Shown one piece after another: positions 10,036-20,215 of a stretch of 64,000 nt of DNA (positions within the stretch are counted from its first letter, which is position 1; the number at the start of each line of letters is the position of its first letter). The notes beneath the pieces were generated by a model, which worked only from the letters and a program-made list of their open reading frames with translations, had not been told where the DNA came from and did no database searches. This DNA comes from Nothobranchius furzeri. Taxonomy: Eukaryota; Chordata; Actinopteri; Cyprinodontiformes; Nothobranchiidae. The stretch covers positions 24,884,905 to 24,948,904 of the forward strand of contig NC_091754.1 in NCBI RefSeq assembly GCF_043380555.1, written 5' to 3'. The position numbers were made by a program, and so were the translations under genes.

Positions 10036-10955
10036 CCCAAGTTGACCCAGCGGAGTTCGCGCGTTTGCGTGCCGAAGTGGCTCAACAGCGTGCAATCTTG
10101 GATCAGCAGACGGCAGACATGAACCAGCTCCGTGCCATAGCTGATCGCCAAGCCACAAAGATTGAGTCACTCACCGAGCTAGTACTCCAGCTGACCACCG
10201 CTCTGCAACGTCAGACCGCAGCTGTTCCTGACAGGATGGAACCACGCCTCAGCCTTCCAGAGAAGTGGGACGGAACCAGGGGATCCCCGGAGGGCATGTT
10301 GGCGACCCTGGCCATGACTTTCGAGTGCCAGCCGGCACGCTACCCCACATCCTGCTCTCGCGTCGCCCTGCTGACCTCACTGCTGACAGGTCGAGCCGGT
10401 GAATGGGCGGCGGCTCTTTACAATCAAAAATCTCCTGCCTGCAATGACTATGAGACTTTTGTAAAGGAGATGAAAAAGACTTTTGTGCACCCCAGCAGCG
10501 AGGTCTCGGACGAGACGCGGCTGCTTCAGCTTCGCCAGGGCTCCCAGACGGCGGCTCAGTACACCTCTCGCTTCCGGACGACAGCAGCTCGGTTGAGGTG
10601 GGATGACGCCGCCCTAAAGGCCGTTTACCTGGAGGGACTGTCACCGAGAATCCGGGAGGGCATGATCGGGCACGAGGTCCCTACCTCCCTGGACCTGGCA
10701 GTGGATCTGGCTCTCCAACTGGACCGCTGCATCCTGAACCGGCCGAGCACCATGTCAGCCCCCGTACACACCAGGACGTCACCCCGCCGGCCGGCTCACC
10801 AACCGACGGAGGAGCCGATGCAGCTGGGACATCTTCCCCCTGAGGAACGGGCACGGCGCTACCAGGAGGGAAGATGCGCTTACTGTGGGGATTTGGGTCA
10901 CCACCGTGGCACGTGCCCAAAACGACCGGGAAAAGGTCCCTCCGGGTCGGAGTAG
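10026..10955 (+). CDS. gag: Gag polyprotein of the chromovirus (309 aa)
   Basis: Structural protein that forms the cytoplasmic particle and binds the element's RNA. The first ATG after the LTR, with A at -3, is taken as start; the frame is also open upstream through the LTR but has no ATG there. Residues 5-65 look like a coiled coil rich in Q, A and L. A capsid-like Retrotrans_gag region follows (from LPEKWDG through the arginine/leucine-rich helices). A single CCHC zinc knuckle lies at C284, C287, H292 and C297. The stop TAG is at 10953-10955. Pol is in the -1 frame and overlaps the end of gag. The gag resembles that of sushi elements and PEG10 in layout. Confidence 0.93.
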   Translation: MTEPQVDPAEFARLRAEVAQQRAILDQQTADMNQLRAIADRQATKIESLTELVLQLTTALQRQTAAVPDRMEPRLSLPEKWDGTRGSPEGMLATLAMTFECQPARYPTSCSRVALLTSLLTGRAGEWAAALYNQKSPACNDYETFVKEMKKTFVHPSSEVSDETRLLQLRQGSQTAAQYTSRFRTTAARLRWDDAALKAVYLEGLSPRIREGMIGHEVPTSLDLAVDLALQLDRCILNRPSTMSAPVHTRTSPRRPAHQPTEEPMQLGHLPPEERARRYQEGRCAYCGDLGHHRGTCPKRPGKGPSGSE

Positions 10956-13900
10956 GAGCTGTCCCGCCCGGAGTCTCCACTTTTCCGGCTCCACACCGAA
11001 CCACTCTCCCGGTCTCCCTCCACCTGGACCAAGGCCCGACCAGACTGGAGGCACTTTTAGACACTGGGGCTGCGGAGTGTTTTATCGACCACGGACTGGT
11101 TACTCGGCTCAAGATACCCCTCACCGCCCTCGACCGACCCATTCCCGTGACCTCTGTGGACGGCCGGCCCATCATGCCGTACCCTCTCACCCACCGAACT
11201 CAGGGTCTCCACATGACTATTGACCAACACCGGGAGACCCTCCACTTCCTGGTCATCCAGGCTCCGGCTACGCCTCTCATCCTAGGTCATTCCTGGTTCT
11301 GCCGCCATGAGCCTCACATCTCCTGGTCCACCAGTAAAGTCCTGGCCTGGGGCACGGGTTGCCATAACCACCGGGACTCCCCTGCACCTCGGGCAGCAGC
11401 AGCTCCTCCCAAAGACGTAGACCTGACGCTCGTCCCTCCTCAATACCACGACCTCGCTCAGGTCTTCGCTAAAGAACCCACTACCAGGTTACCTCCTCAC
11501 CGACCCTACGACCTGGAGATCAGGCTCCAGCCCGGCACCACCCCCCCTCGGGGTCGCCTGTTCTCCCTCTCTCCGGCGGAAACCCGGGCTATGGACAATT
11601 ACATAACTGATGCCCTGCAGAAGGGATTCATCCGTCCCTCAACGTCCCCCAGGGCCGCGGGGTTTTTCTTTGTTAAAAAGAAGGAGGGGGATCTCCGGCC
11701 CTGCATAGACTATCGAGGGTTAAATAAAATAACGATCCGGGACCGCCACCCTCTCCCTCTCATGGGCACCGCTCTGGACGCCATCACACAAGCCGCAGTG
11801 TTTACTAAACTGGATCTGCACAGCGCCTATAACCTCATCCGTATTAAGGAAGGTGAGGAGTGGAAGACCGCTTTTATCACGCCCACTGGCCACTATGAAT
11901 ATTTGGTGATGCCTTTTGGACTCTGCAACAGCCCCGCCGTCTTCCAGCGGTTCATTACAGATGTGCTGAGAGACATGTTGGGTCGCTGGGTCTTTGTGTA
12001 TCTAGATGACATCCTCATCTACTCCCGCACGGCCGAAGAGCACATCCGTCATGTTCGAGCTGTTCTGTCCCGCCTCCTGGATCATGGACTGTACTGCAAA
12101 CTGGAGAAGTGTGCGTTTCACCAGGAGTCCACCTCCTTCCTGGGTTTTACCATCTCCTCCCAGGGCCTGAAGATGGACCCCCAGAAGGTTCAGGCCGTAG
12201 CTCAGTGGCCTCTACCCACGACCCTGAAGCAGCTGCAAAGCTTCCTGGGTTTCTCGAACTTTTACCGGAGGTTTATACGCAACTTCAGTTCCCTCGCAGC
12301 ACCTCTGACCTCACTCACCAAAACCACCAATCAGCCTCGCCCTTTTCGCCTTACTCCAGAGGCTGTCCGTGCTTTCCATGAGCTGGTCGGACGTTTCACT
12401 AAGGAACCCATCCTCCTCCATCCGGACCAGACCCGGCCCTTCGTCGTGGAGGTGGACGCCTCGGATGTGGGAGCGGGGGCCGTTCTCTCGCAACGGGGTC
12501 CAGACTCTAAGCTCCACCCATGTGCCTACTTCTCCCGGAAGTTTTCCCCCACACAGCAGAACTATGGGGTCGGCGACAGAGAGCTGCTGGCAATAAAGTG
12601 GGCGCTGGAGGAATGGAGGCAGTGGCTCCTGGGGACCACCGATCCCTTTCTGATCTGGACCGACCACCAGAATCTCATTCATCTACAGACTGCCCACCAG
12701 CTCAACCCTCGTCAGGCTCGGTGGGCCCTCTTTTTCGAGCCGTACCACTTCCATATCGCCTACCGGCCCGGCTCCAAGAACCTCAAGGCGGACGCTCTCT
12801 CTCGGCGTTTCGCACCAGATGCCGGCCCCCCGGAGCCTCGGACCATTCTACCGGCTCAACGCTTCCTGGCCTCCCTCCAATGGCCGTTGGAGCAGTCCAT
12901 ACAGGCGGCACTTCCTGGCGATCCAGCGCCGCCGGAGACCCCACCGAACCGCCTCTACGTTCCCGCCTCCTGCCGGCAAGAGGCGCTCACGTGGGGGCAC
13001 TGTTCACGGCTCGCGGGACATCAAGGGCAAGCCCGTACCCTCCAGTTCCTCCGTCGGGCTCTCTGGTGGCCGTCCATGAGGAGGCACGTCCGCGAGTTCA
13101 CAGCTGCATGTGATGTGTGTGCTCGATCCAAGTCCTCCAACCGACCCGGCGCTGGAGAGTTGCAGCCTCTCCCTGTGCCCAAGCGGCCGTGGTCACACAT
13201 CGGGCTGGACTTTGTCACGGGACTGCCGGCGGTCGACCACCTGGACACTATATTGACTATCACGGACCGTTTCTCCAAGGCCGTGCACTTAGTGGCCCTG
13301 GCCGGCCTCCCCACGGCCAAGAGAACGGCCGAACTGCTCCTGGAACAGGTGGTGCGGCTCCATGGTTTCCCTCAGGACGTGGTTTCCGACCGAGGACCCC
13401 AGGTCGTCTCACGCTTCTGGAAAGCGTTCTGTCGCCTGGTCGGTGCTTCCACCAGTCTGTCCTCTGGATACCATCCGCAGACAAACGGACAAACAGAGAG
13501 AGCTAACCAGCAGCTTGGACGCTACCTGCGCTGCTTCGCTTCGTCCCAGCCGACCACCTGGCCCCGCTTTCTCCTGTGGGCGGAGCTGTCACACAACCTC
13601 CAGACCTCCTCAGCCACGAGTCTGTCTCCCTTCGAGACCTGTTACGGTTATCAGCCACCTCTGTTTGATCATCAGGTGCCCGAGGTGGAGGTCCCTGCTG
13701 CCCAGACGCTGGTCCGCCGCTGTCGGCTCGCCTGGATCCGGGCCCGTGCGGCCATCACCCGGGCCAACACGGAGTATGCCCGTCAGCATCGCCGCCGCCA
13801 CCGGCCTGGCCCCGTCTTCCGGTCTGGCGACCAGGTGTGGCTCTCCTCCGCTAACCTGAGGATGCCGGCTGGCTCCCAGAAGCTCACTCCTCGCTTCCTG

Positions 13901-14605
13901 GGTCCGTTCCCCGTCCTTAAGGTCATCAATCCTGTCACCTGCCGTCTGCGCCTCCCGGCTACTCTCCGGATCCACCCGGTCTTTCACGTCTCCCAGCTTA
14001 AGCCGGTGATCTCCTCTCCTCTCCACCCTCCACCGGTCCGGGTGCCTCCGCCCCGCGGTGTTGAGGCGGATCGCACCTACACGGTCCGCAGGATTCTGGA
14101 CGCTCGCCGCCGGGGACGAGGTTGGCAGTACCTCGTGGATTGGGAGGGGTACGGGCCTGAGGAACGCTCTTGGGAGCCCACGAGCTCGTTTGTCGACCCT
14201 ACCCTGCTGACTGACTTCTGGGCCCGCCGTCCTGGGACTTCGGGAGCCGTCCCTCGAGGGGGGGGGTCCTGTCACGAACTCCTCCAGCTGACTGCATTCC
14301 ATTCATTCCTGCCACCAACGTGGCGACTGACGTCATCACGCCGGCACTACTTAAGGAAGTGCCGGCGTTTCATTCATTGCTCAGTCATCGTTTCTCACCA
14401 GACTTTGTATCGAGTCTCCAGGCTTACCAGCCCTCAAAACACTCAGACTACACCTACAGGAGATAACCACGCCGGCTATCTCCGTCTCTCCGCGTCTGGG
14501 CAACAGAACTCTCAGTCACGCTTCAGATCTGCCAACGAACCTGACAGAGACAGGTTCCAGACTCGTGACAACTCGGACTATTTTCAGAGAAAGTTTGCTC
14601 TGTAA
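10874..14605 (+). CDS. pol: Pol polyprotein of the chromovirus (protease, RT, RNase H, integrase, chromodomain)
   Basis: Expressed as Gag-Pol through a -1 shift, probably at 10916-10922; the ATG at 10874 is only the first in the open frame. Numbered from it: protease DTGA at 63-66; reverse transcriptase with YLDD at 376-379; RNase H with the Asp of EVDASD near 528 and later E, D and D motifs; integrase HHCC zinc region about 712-760; integrase catalytic D779, D839 and E875 (D,D-35-E spacing); a GPF module; then a chromodomain at about 1069-1117 (YTVRRILDARRR...YLVDWEGYG...SWEP). The chromodomain is thought to target integration by reading histone marks. All catalytic residues are present. The frame does not stop before the 3' LTR; it stays open through all 277 bp and ends at TAA 14603-14605 in host DNA. 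Confidence 0.95.
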   Translation: MRLLWGFGSPPWHVPKTTGKRSLRVGVGAVPPGVSTFPAPHRTTLPVSLHLDQGPTRLEALLDTGAAECFIDHGLVTRLKIPLTALDRPIPVTSVDGRPIMPYPLTHRTQGLHMTIDQHRETLHFLVIQAPATPLILGHSWFCRHEPHISWSTSKVLAWGTGCHNHRDSPAPRAAAAPPKDVDLTLVPPQYHDLAQVFAKEPTTRLPPHRPYDLEIRLQPGTTPPRGRLFSLSPAETRAMDNYITDALQKGFIRPSTSPRAAGFFFVKKKEGDLRPCIDYRGLNKITIRDRHPLPLMGTALDAITQAAVFTKLDLHSAYNLIRIKEGEEWKTAFITPTGHYEYLVMPFGLCNSPAVFQRFITDVLRDMLGRWVFVYLDDILIYSRTAEEHIRHVRAVLSRLLDHGLYCKLEKCAFHQESTSFLGFTISSQGLKMDPQKVQAVAQWPLPTTLKQLQSFLGFSNFYRRFIRNFSSLAAPLTSLTKTTNQPRPFRLTPEAVRAFHELVGRFTKEPILLHPDQTRPFVVEVDASDVGAGAVLSQRGPDSKLHPCAYFSRKFSPTQQNYGVGDRELLAIKWALEEWRQWLLGTTDPFLIWTDHQNLIHLQTAHQLNPRQARWALFFEPYHFHIAYRPGSKNLKADALSRRFAPDAGPPEPRTILPAQRFLASLQWPLEQSIQAALPGDPAPPETPPNRLYVPASCRQEALTWGHCSRLAGHQGQARTLQFLRRALWWPSMRRHVREFTAACDVCARSKSSNRPGAGELQPLPVPKRPWSHIGLDFVTGLPAVDHLDTILTITDRFSKAVHLVALAGLPTAKRTAELLLEQVVRLHGFPQDVVSDRGPQVVSRFWKAFCRLVGASTSLSSGYHPQTNGQTERANQQLGRYLRCFASSQPTTWPRFLLWAELSHNLQTSSATSLSPFETCYGYQPPLFDHQVPEVEVPAAQTLVRRCRLAWIRARAAITRANTEYARQHRRRHRPGPVFRSGDQVWLSSANLRMPAGSQKLTPRFLGPFPVLKVINPVTCRLRLPATLRIHPVFHVSQLKPVISSPLHPPPVRVPPPRGVEADRTYTVRRILDARRRGRGWQYLVDWEGYGPEERSWEPTSSFVDPTLLTDFWARRPGTSGAVPRGGGSCHELLQLTAFHSFLPPTWRLTSSRRHYLRKCRRFIHCSVIVSHQTLYRVSRLTSPQNTQTTPTGDNHAGYLRLSASGQQNSQSRFRSANEPDRDRFQTRDNSDYFQRKFAL
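10916..10922 (+). promoter_or_regulatory. Candidate -1 ribosomal frameshift site CCCAAAA
   Basis: The heptamer reads C CCA AAA in the gag frame, the X XXY YYZ form. A -1 slip gives CCC AAA and enters the pol frame directly. It sits just after the last cysteine of the zinc knuckle and about 30 nt before the gag stop. A GC-rich fold can be drawn right after it (CGACC with GGTCG enclosing GGGA with TCCC), though with less spacing than usual. Confidence 0.6.
14256..14266 (+). promoter_or_regulatory. Polypurine tract
   Basis: GAGGGGGGGGG, three bases before the 3' LTR, is the expected primer for plus-strand DNA synthesis. Confidence 0.8.
14270..14546 (+). repeat. 3' LTR (277 bp) of the chromovirus
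   Basis: Same length as the 5' LTR and no mismatch seen. It is followed by GAGAC, the second copy of the target duplication. The nearest AATAAA is in host DNA at about 14616-14621, just past the first in-frame stop of pol. Confidence 0.96.
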
Positions 14606-14959
14606 ATATTTGTAATAAATTTTATAAAGTTGTGACGTGAATACAAAACCCTTTGTTGTCTGTGAGGAAAAAGAAAACTCTCTTGAGCATTGCAGGACTC
14701 TCATGAGCATCCATCCACAGCCCAGTGAGATGCAAGCTTTCGTTCTGAGAGTTTCCTCAGGCTCCTGAGTTACCCTAGGTCACAAGAAGCGGAGCTACGT
14801 ACACCTAAAACACAGATTCAACATGTTAGAATAAGGACATTTCACCAGCCAATCAGTGACCTCACAACTGCCACATCAACATGAGATCAAGCTCGGTTTT
14901 GGGCTGCCAGCTAGGTTCAGTTCAGGAAATGTGTGAAAGGAGGATGCCGGGGAAGATGA

Positions 14960-15434
14960 CCTCCATCTTTGAAAATCCTCTCTCACCCACTGCGTTCCAC
15001 TGTGGAGGCCATGGACAGCTCCTTCAGAGGCAGACTGAGACATCCCAGATGTAAAACAGAGCGCTACCGTAGGTCATTCATCCTCTCTGCAGTGAGAATC
15101 TATAACTCTTCAGTTGAACTGGTACTGGCATTATCCAGGTACACAATAACACCAATGCAACAGTCGGTATGTGTTCACTATATGTGCAATACCCAATTTA
15201 CATGAATATGTCCGTGTCCCTTATGCTGCATAGTTCTGGAAACACACTTTTACTTTCTATTTATTGTTTTTAGTGGTTGAAGGTCACAATAATAGCTTAT
15301 TGTCTTTGTGTGTTTACTTGTAATCTTGTTATTTTTCATCCTCCTTTTCTCTGAGTGTATGTGCTGCTGTAGCAAGTGAAGGTCCCCACTTATCAATAAA
15401 GTATATACTATTCTATTCTATTCTATTCTATTCT
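14960..15434 (+). mobile_element. LINE 3' end (Rex1/L2-like) with TTCTA tail
   Basis: A short coding remnant (LRHPRCKTERYRRSFILSAV then RIYNS) matches the C-terminal tail of L2/Rex1-type ORF2. A 3' UTR follows, ending ATCAATAAAGTATATACTAT and then repeated TTCTA units, a tail typical of teleost LINEs of this kind. The 5' part of the element is absent. Confidence 0.7.
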
Positions 15435-15842
15435 AATATTATCATTTCTTCTCAAGCAGAAGTTCTGCAGCAAATGAGATGCTGCTGCTTTAAGAAATAT
15501 TGGGGAATTCCTAAAACCCCATTTGTTAATCACCCAGAAGGAAGGGAGATGTGTGTAACAAAGTGATGTGAGTCCTCCCACAACTCTAAGGTTGAGTCTG
15601 AGCAGAATGGGACTAAAAACCACTGAGATGTGCTGGAATTTAACGTCCTGCTTCCGCTCTTTGCTGCTTTTTTGTCCTGCTGGTTTTACCGTTTTGTCTG
15701 AGCGTTTATCCTCCCCGTCCACACAGAAACACACAACATGGATCCAACAGGGTGTACAATGCCCCGTGTCACTCATTCCCACCATCTGCTTATAAGTCCT
15801 CGTAATTAGAGATTTAAACCCCCGCTTCACTCTCATTCTGTT

Positions 15843-15991
<149 letters not shown>

Positions 15992-16595
15992 GACTCCTAA
16001 AACTCTTAAATCACTCTCCCTCATGCTCTCACTGACTTATGCTCGCTCTCCTTTTCAACTACTCCCCCCAATTCAACCAAACTGCCCCCCCTCCCTTCCT
16101 CCCCCCTCTTGACCCTCCATCTCTCCTCCATCTCTCCGGTGGGATGTCAGTTGAGGGTTTCAGCCAATTGTTGTAGAGATGCAAAGAGAGCCGGGAGTTG
16201 GAATCTCTCAGACGTGCTGAGTCTCTACAGCTGAGAAAAGGCTGTCCCTGGATTTTGTTTTGTTTCCAAGCTGCAAAAGAATAACAACAACAATAAACAT
16301 TGGCAGAATGCTACTCTGAGGTATGATGCTGATTTTCTTTTTCTTTGTTTTCATGCTTGTTGTTTAAATGTGTTTGGGGCCCAAAGACAAACAGCTGAGT
16401 TACCAATCTGGTATTTGATACTGTGATTTTTCATATTTCTTAAAATGTTTTAAAAAGGTTGTTTTTCTTTTGTTGAAACACATTTATTTTTTATCAAAAA
16501 TGTAGTTTTTTGTTTCAGTCATCTTGTTACCCTGTAGATTCTTTAGATTCCTCTGAAATAGTCCTTGCATCGATAAAAGATTCAGCTTGCTGATT

Positions 16596-16597
<2 letters not shown>

Positions 16598-16648
<51 letters not shown>
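16598..16648. repeat. (CA)n microsatellite
   Basis: About 25 CA units. Confidence 0.97.
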
Positions 16649-17198
16649 AATACACTCTTCAGGACACTGAGTATCAGTTGGGAATTACCTTGCCTGATCA
16701 GAGCCTCAGGCCACTTCCATGTAATCATTGTTTGGTTGGTTGTTTTGTGTCAACAACACGTCTTTGTGTTGCTCTTTATAGACACAGAGACAGAAAAGCA
16801 GCAGAAAAATGCGAGAAACTTAAAAAATGCCATTTACAGCAGTGAAGACATAAAAAGGTAACATTTATTGGTCTGTAAAGTGTTTTTGTGTGTGTGCACC
16901 ATGAAAAAGGCTGAACATTGGTAAAGTGGCAGAGTTTTTTTTTTTGTGTCTCAGCTTTTGTTTCACATAAGCTCACAGATGGCCTCATTCAGAGTCAGTG
17001 TCTACAGCCCGGTGTCTGTGAGCAACAGAAAGAAAGCTCGAGTGCCCGTGGGCTGAACTTGTTGATGTTAGACCTCAGGCATGATGTGAATCAGAGCTGT
17101 TAAACAGAGTGTGAAAAACCAAAAATCAATTGTGCCATTTGAGGAAGATTGGCCATTTTGGTCACAGCCTTTCATCTCAACACAAAGCGTTTGTGTCT

Positions 17199-18600
17199 AT
17201 TTATGTTTATGTTTATGTATTTAGCAGACACTTTTGTCCAAAGCGACTTACAAGTGATAATGGGCATGTTGCTCTTGAGGCTGACAACAACAACAATAAC
17301 AATAACAACAACAACAACAAACAATTTCCAGTCAGTCGTAGGTGGCAGTGAGGCAGCATGATGAATCATGGAGAGGAGGGAACAAGGAGTGGACAGTAGA
17401 GAGAGGGACAGGTGCAAGGAGGGTGCTAGTTAAGAAGATGCTCTCTGAAGAGCAGGGTCTTTAGGAGTTTCTTGAAAGTCGAAAAGGAAGCCCTGTTCTG
17501 GTAGTGCTTGGTAGGTCATTCCACATTTGTGGAAAGATGCACGAGAAGAGTCTGGATTGTCCTGAGCGTGGTGTAGGCACTGCTAGCCGACGATCCTGTG
17601 ATGACCGGAGCGGTCGGGACGAGACGTAAGCCTTTGCAAGAGGATTCAGGTAGATGGGAGCCGCACCATCTCTGACTTTGTATGCTAGTGTTAGCAATTT
17701 GAATTTGATGCGTGCTGCTAGCGGTAGCCAGTGGAGCTCAATGAACAGAGGGGTGACGTGTGCTCTTTTTGGCTGATTGAAGACCAGACGCACCGCTGCG
17801 TTCTGGACCATTTGAAGAGGTCTCACAGTACAGACTGGAAGACCAGTTAGAAGGGCATTGCAGTAATCGAGGCGGGAGATGACAGTAGATTACACCAGGA
17901 GCTGGGTGGCATGTTGTGTTAGGTATGGTCTGATCTTTCGTATGTTATTCAGCCCAAAGCGGCATGAACGAGCAACAGAGGCAACATGATCTTTAAAGAT
18001 GAGGTGTTCATCAATCACAACACCCAGATTTCGAACTGCCTTTGAAGGAGCCAGAGATAGGAAGTCATTTTGGATTGAGATATTGTGGTGTATGGATGGT
18101 TTTGCTGGGATGACAAGTAGTTCAGTTTTAGAGAGGTTGAGTTAGAGATGGTGAGATTTCATTCATTTTGATATGTCAGAGAGACAGTTTGATATTCGTG
18201 CAGAGACAGTGTGGCCGTCCGGTGGAAATGACAGATAGAGCTGGGTGTCGTCTGCATAGCAGTGGTAGGAGAAGCCATGTGATCGAATGATCTCACCCAG
18301 TGAGGTGGTGTATATGGCAAAGAGAAGAGGTCCTAGTACAGAGCCTGGGGAACTCCTGTGGCAAGATGGTGCACGGTAGAGGATTGTCCAAGCCAAGATA
18401 CACTGAATGATCATCCTGTGAGGTACAATTCAAACCAGGCATGTGCTTTCTCTGTGATGCCCATGATAGAGAGTGTGGACAAAAGGAAGCCATGGTTGAC
18501 AGTGTCAAATGCAGCCGACAAGTCGAGCAGGATAAACATTGAGGATTTGGCAGTCGCTCTAGATTTGCGCAACACCCATCTGTCCACACGCCCTGCCAGA
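17199..18600 (-). mobile_element. L2-type LINE, 5' truncated, copy A
   Basis: Read on the minus strand it encodes part of a reverse transcriptase: GSVLGPLLFAIYTTSLGE, YADDTQLYLSF (catalytic YADD), then SRLDYCNALLTGLP, VQNAAVRLVFNQPKRAHVTP and the C-terminal MWNDLPSTTRTG. The 3' end at the low coordinate is the well-known teleost L2 tail (GTATTTAGCAGACACTTTTG on the plus strand) after TTTATG repeats. The copy is dead: a TAA stop lies in the RT frame (TTA at 17890-17892) and a single-base deletion near 17490 shifts the C terminus. Best preserved relative: 43686-44632. Confidence 0.88.
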
Positions 18601-19205
18601 TTTCAGATCTCTGCGTCTGGCTGCATTGCACGGACTGAGGTATCAATTTCTTTGGAAACTAGAGAGATTGTCACCACAGGACAATTTCCCTGCAGTAGTG
18701 AAGTGTGTACAATGAGGGCATGCTGTTGCAGAACCCCAAAGTGGCCCATGACCTCATCTGCTGTAGGGACACCAACGCTTTAACTCTGGCTTTTTCATTT
18801 AGCCTGTTTGAGATGATTTTAATTCATTCTATTTTCATGTAGCCAAGAAAAAAACTCATTTCAAAAATATTTATTTATCTTTTGTTTTCCTTTGCGCCTG
18901 AACACCCAGTTCTCTGTGTCATGTTCAACTGTTGAGCCAAATGGTCTCAGAAGTTGTTCACCACCCTTATTGGTAACCATGCATTGATTTATTGGTTTCA
19001 GAGAACGATGAAGAAAAGTAGACTCAACGGGGTTGATTAAGTTTTCATTAAAATGTTTTCAAATAATTTGCTTGTTGTCAACACTCCAGAGGTATCTGTG
19101 GGACATTAAATGCATCAAAACATTTGTCTTCAAAACAGAACTGATTTGTTTTTTCCATATAGTTTCTGCTTGATTTAGGAATCTGTATAAATAACAAACA
19201 CAAAG
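18601..19205. other. Intergenic, nothing recognised
   Basis: AT-rich; no gene or element ends seen. Confidence 0.45.
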
Positions 19206-19257
<52 letters not shown>

Positions 19258-19740
19258 GTAGATAGGTAGGTAGGTAGGTAGGTTGGTTGGTTGGTTGGTT
19301 GGTTGGTTGGCTGGTTAAAGGGTTGGTAGGTTAAATGGTTGGTAGATTGGTTGTTTGGTTGGTTGGTTGGTTGGTTGATTGTTAGTTAGTTGGTAGGTTA
19401 GTTGGTTGGTTAAATGGTTTGTAGGTCGGTTGTTTGGGTATTTGGTGAGTTGGTTGATGGTTGGTAGGTCAGTTGGTTAATTGGTTGGTAGGTTGGTTCT
19501 TTGGTTGGTTGTTTGGTTGGTTGGTTGGTTGTTTGGTTGGTAGGTAGGTGGGTGGGTAGATTGGTTGGTTGGTTGGTCTGTAGGTCAGTTGGTTGGTTGG
19601 TTGGTTGGTAGGTGGGTGGGTGGGTTGCTTGGTTGGTTGGTTGGTCGGTAGGTCAGTTGGTTAGTTGGTAGGTTGGTTCATTGGTCAGTTGTTCAGTTGG
19701 TTGGTAGGTCAGTTGGTCGGTTGGGCAGCTGGTTGGTTGG
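19206..19740. repeat. Tetranucleotide array (TTAG)n then degenerate (TTGG)n, about 535 bp
   Basis: Starts with about 12 uninterrupted GTTA units, passes through GTAG units and then becomes a long degenerate TTGG array with GTAG, GTCA and GTGG variants. No spacer/repeat alternation of a CRISPR kind and no coding content. Confidence 0.95.
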
Positions 19741-19959
19741 TTGCATAGAAAAAACTTAAATGGATCAAAAAATTTGTGCAAGATTAGATTAGAATATCAA
19801 AGAAGAATCATTTTTAGAGCATTTTTGACAGTGAAATAATCCTTTCCATTGGTCTCACTTTAATTATTGTATGCTTCAAAGTCCACAAAGGACCCCAAAC
19901 TCACTACAGAACCAATGATTCCACCTTTATCTAAACTCCCAAACGTTGCCTGAGATCAG

Positions 19960-20215
19960 GTGGTCCCCAAAACCGGCCTAAAGTCTCGCGATGATCGCGC
20001 CTTTAAGGCGTTGGCCCCACGGCTGTGGAACGCTTTCCCTCTCTCTCTTCCCTGTGTTTACTCTTTTTGTGTGTTAAAAAAAAACTTGTCTTTTTAAACT
20101 TTCTTCTACATACATGTATTGGTTGTCTTATTCTCATGTTTGTTTATAATGTATTTTATTCTGTTTTAATGTGAAGCACCTTGTGATCTGTGAAAGGTGC
20201 TACAGAAATAAGTTT
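19960..20215 (+). mobile_element. LINE 3' end (L2-like), second type
   Basis: The frame gives RDDRAFKALAPRLWNAFPLS, the conserved C-terminal tail. An AT-rich 3' UTR follows, ending in GCACCTTGTGATCTGTGAAA and GGTGCTACAGAAATAA, a typical teleost LINE end. Confidence 0.75.

Larger units (their letters stand above)
9747..14546 (+). mobile_element. Complete Ty3/gypsy chromovirus (Tf1/sushi-like LTR retrotransposon), 4.8 kb
   Basis: A full element with 277-bp LTRs, flanked by the 5-bp duplication GAGAC (9742-9746 and 14547-14551). Order: 5' LTR, primer site, gag, -1 frame pol (protease, RT, RNase H, integrase, chromodomain), polypurine tract, 3' LTR. The integrase chromodomain and the self-complementary primer site place it in the Tf1/sushi group of chromoviruses, the lineage from which mammalian PEG10 and RTL genes were domesticated. 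I see no stop or frameshift in the core of either frame and no difference between the LTRs, so insertion was recent. Its GC-rich coding sequence contrasts with the AT-rich host DNA around it. Confidence 0.96.

Noticed and set aside
19206..19740. CRISPR-like array
   Set aside because: Contiguous tetranucleotide repeats without unique spacers, in a vertebrate genome.
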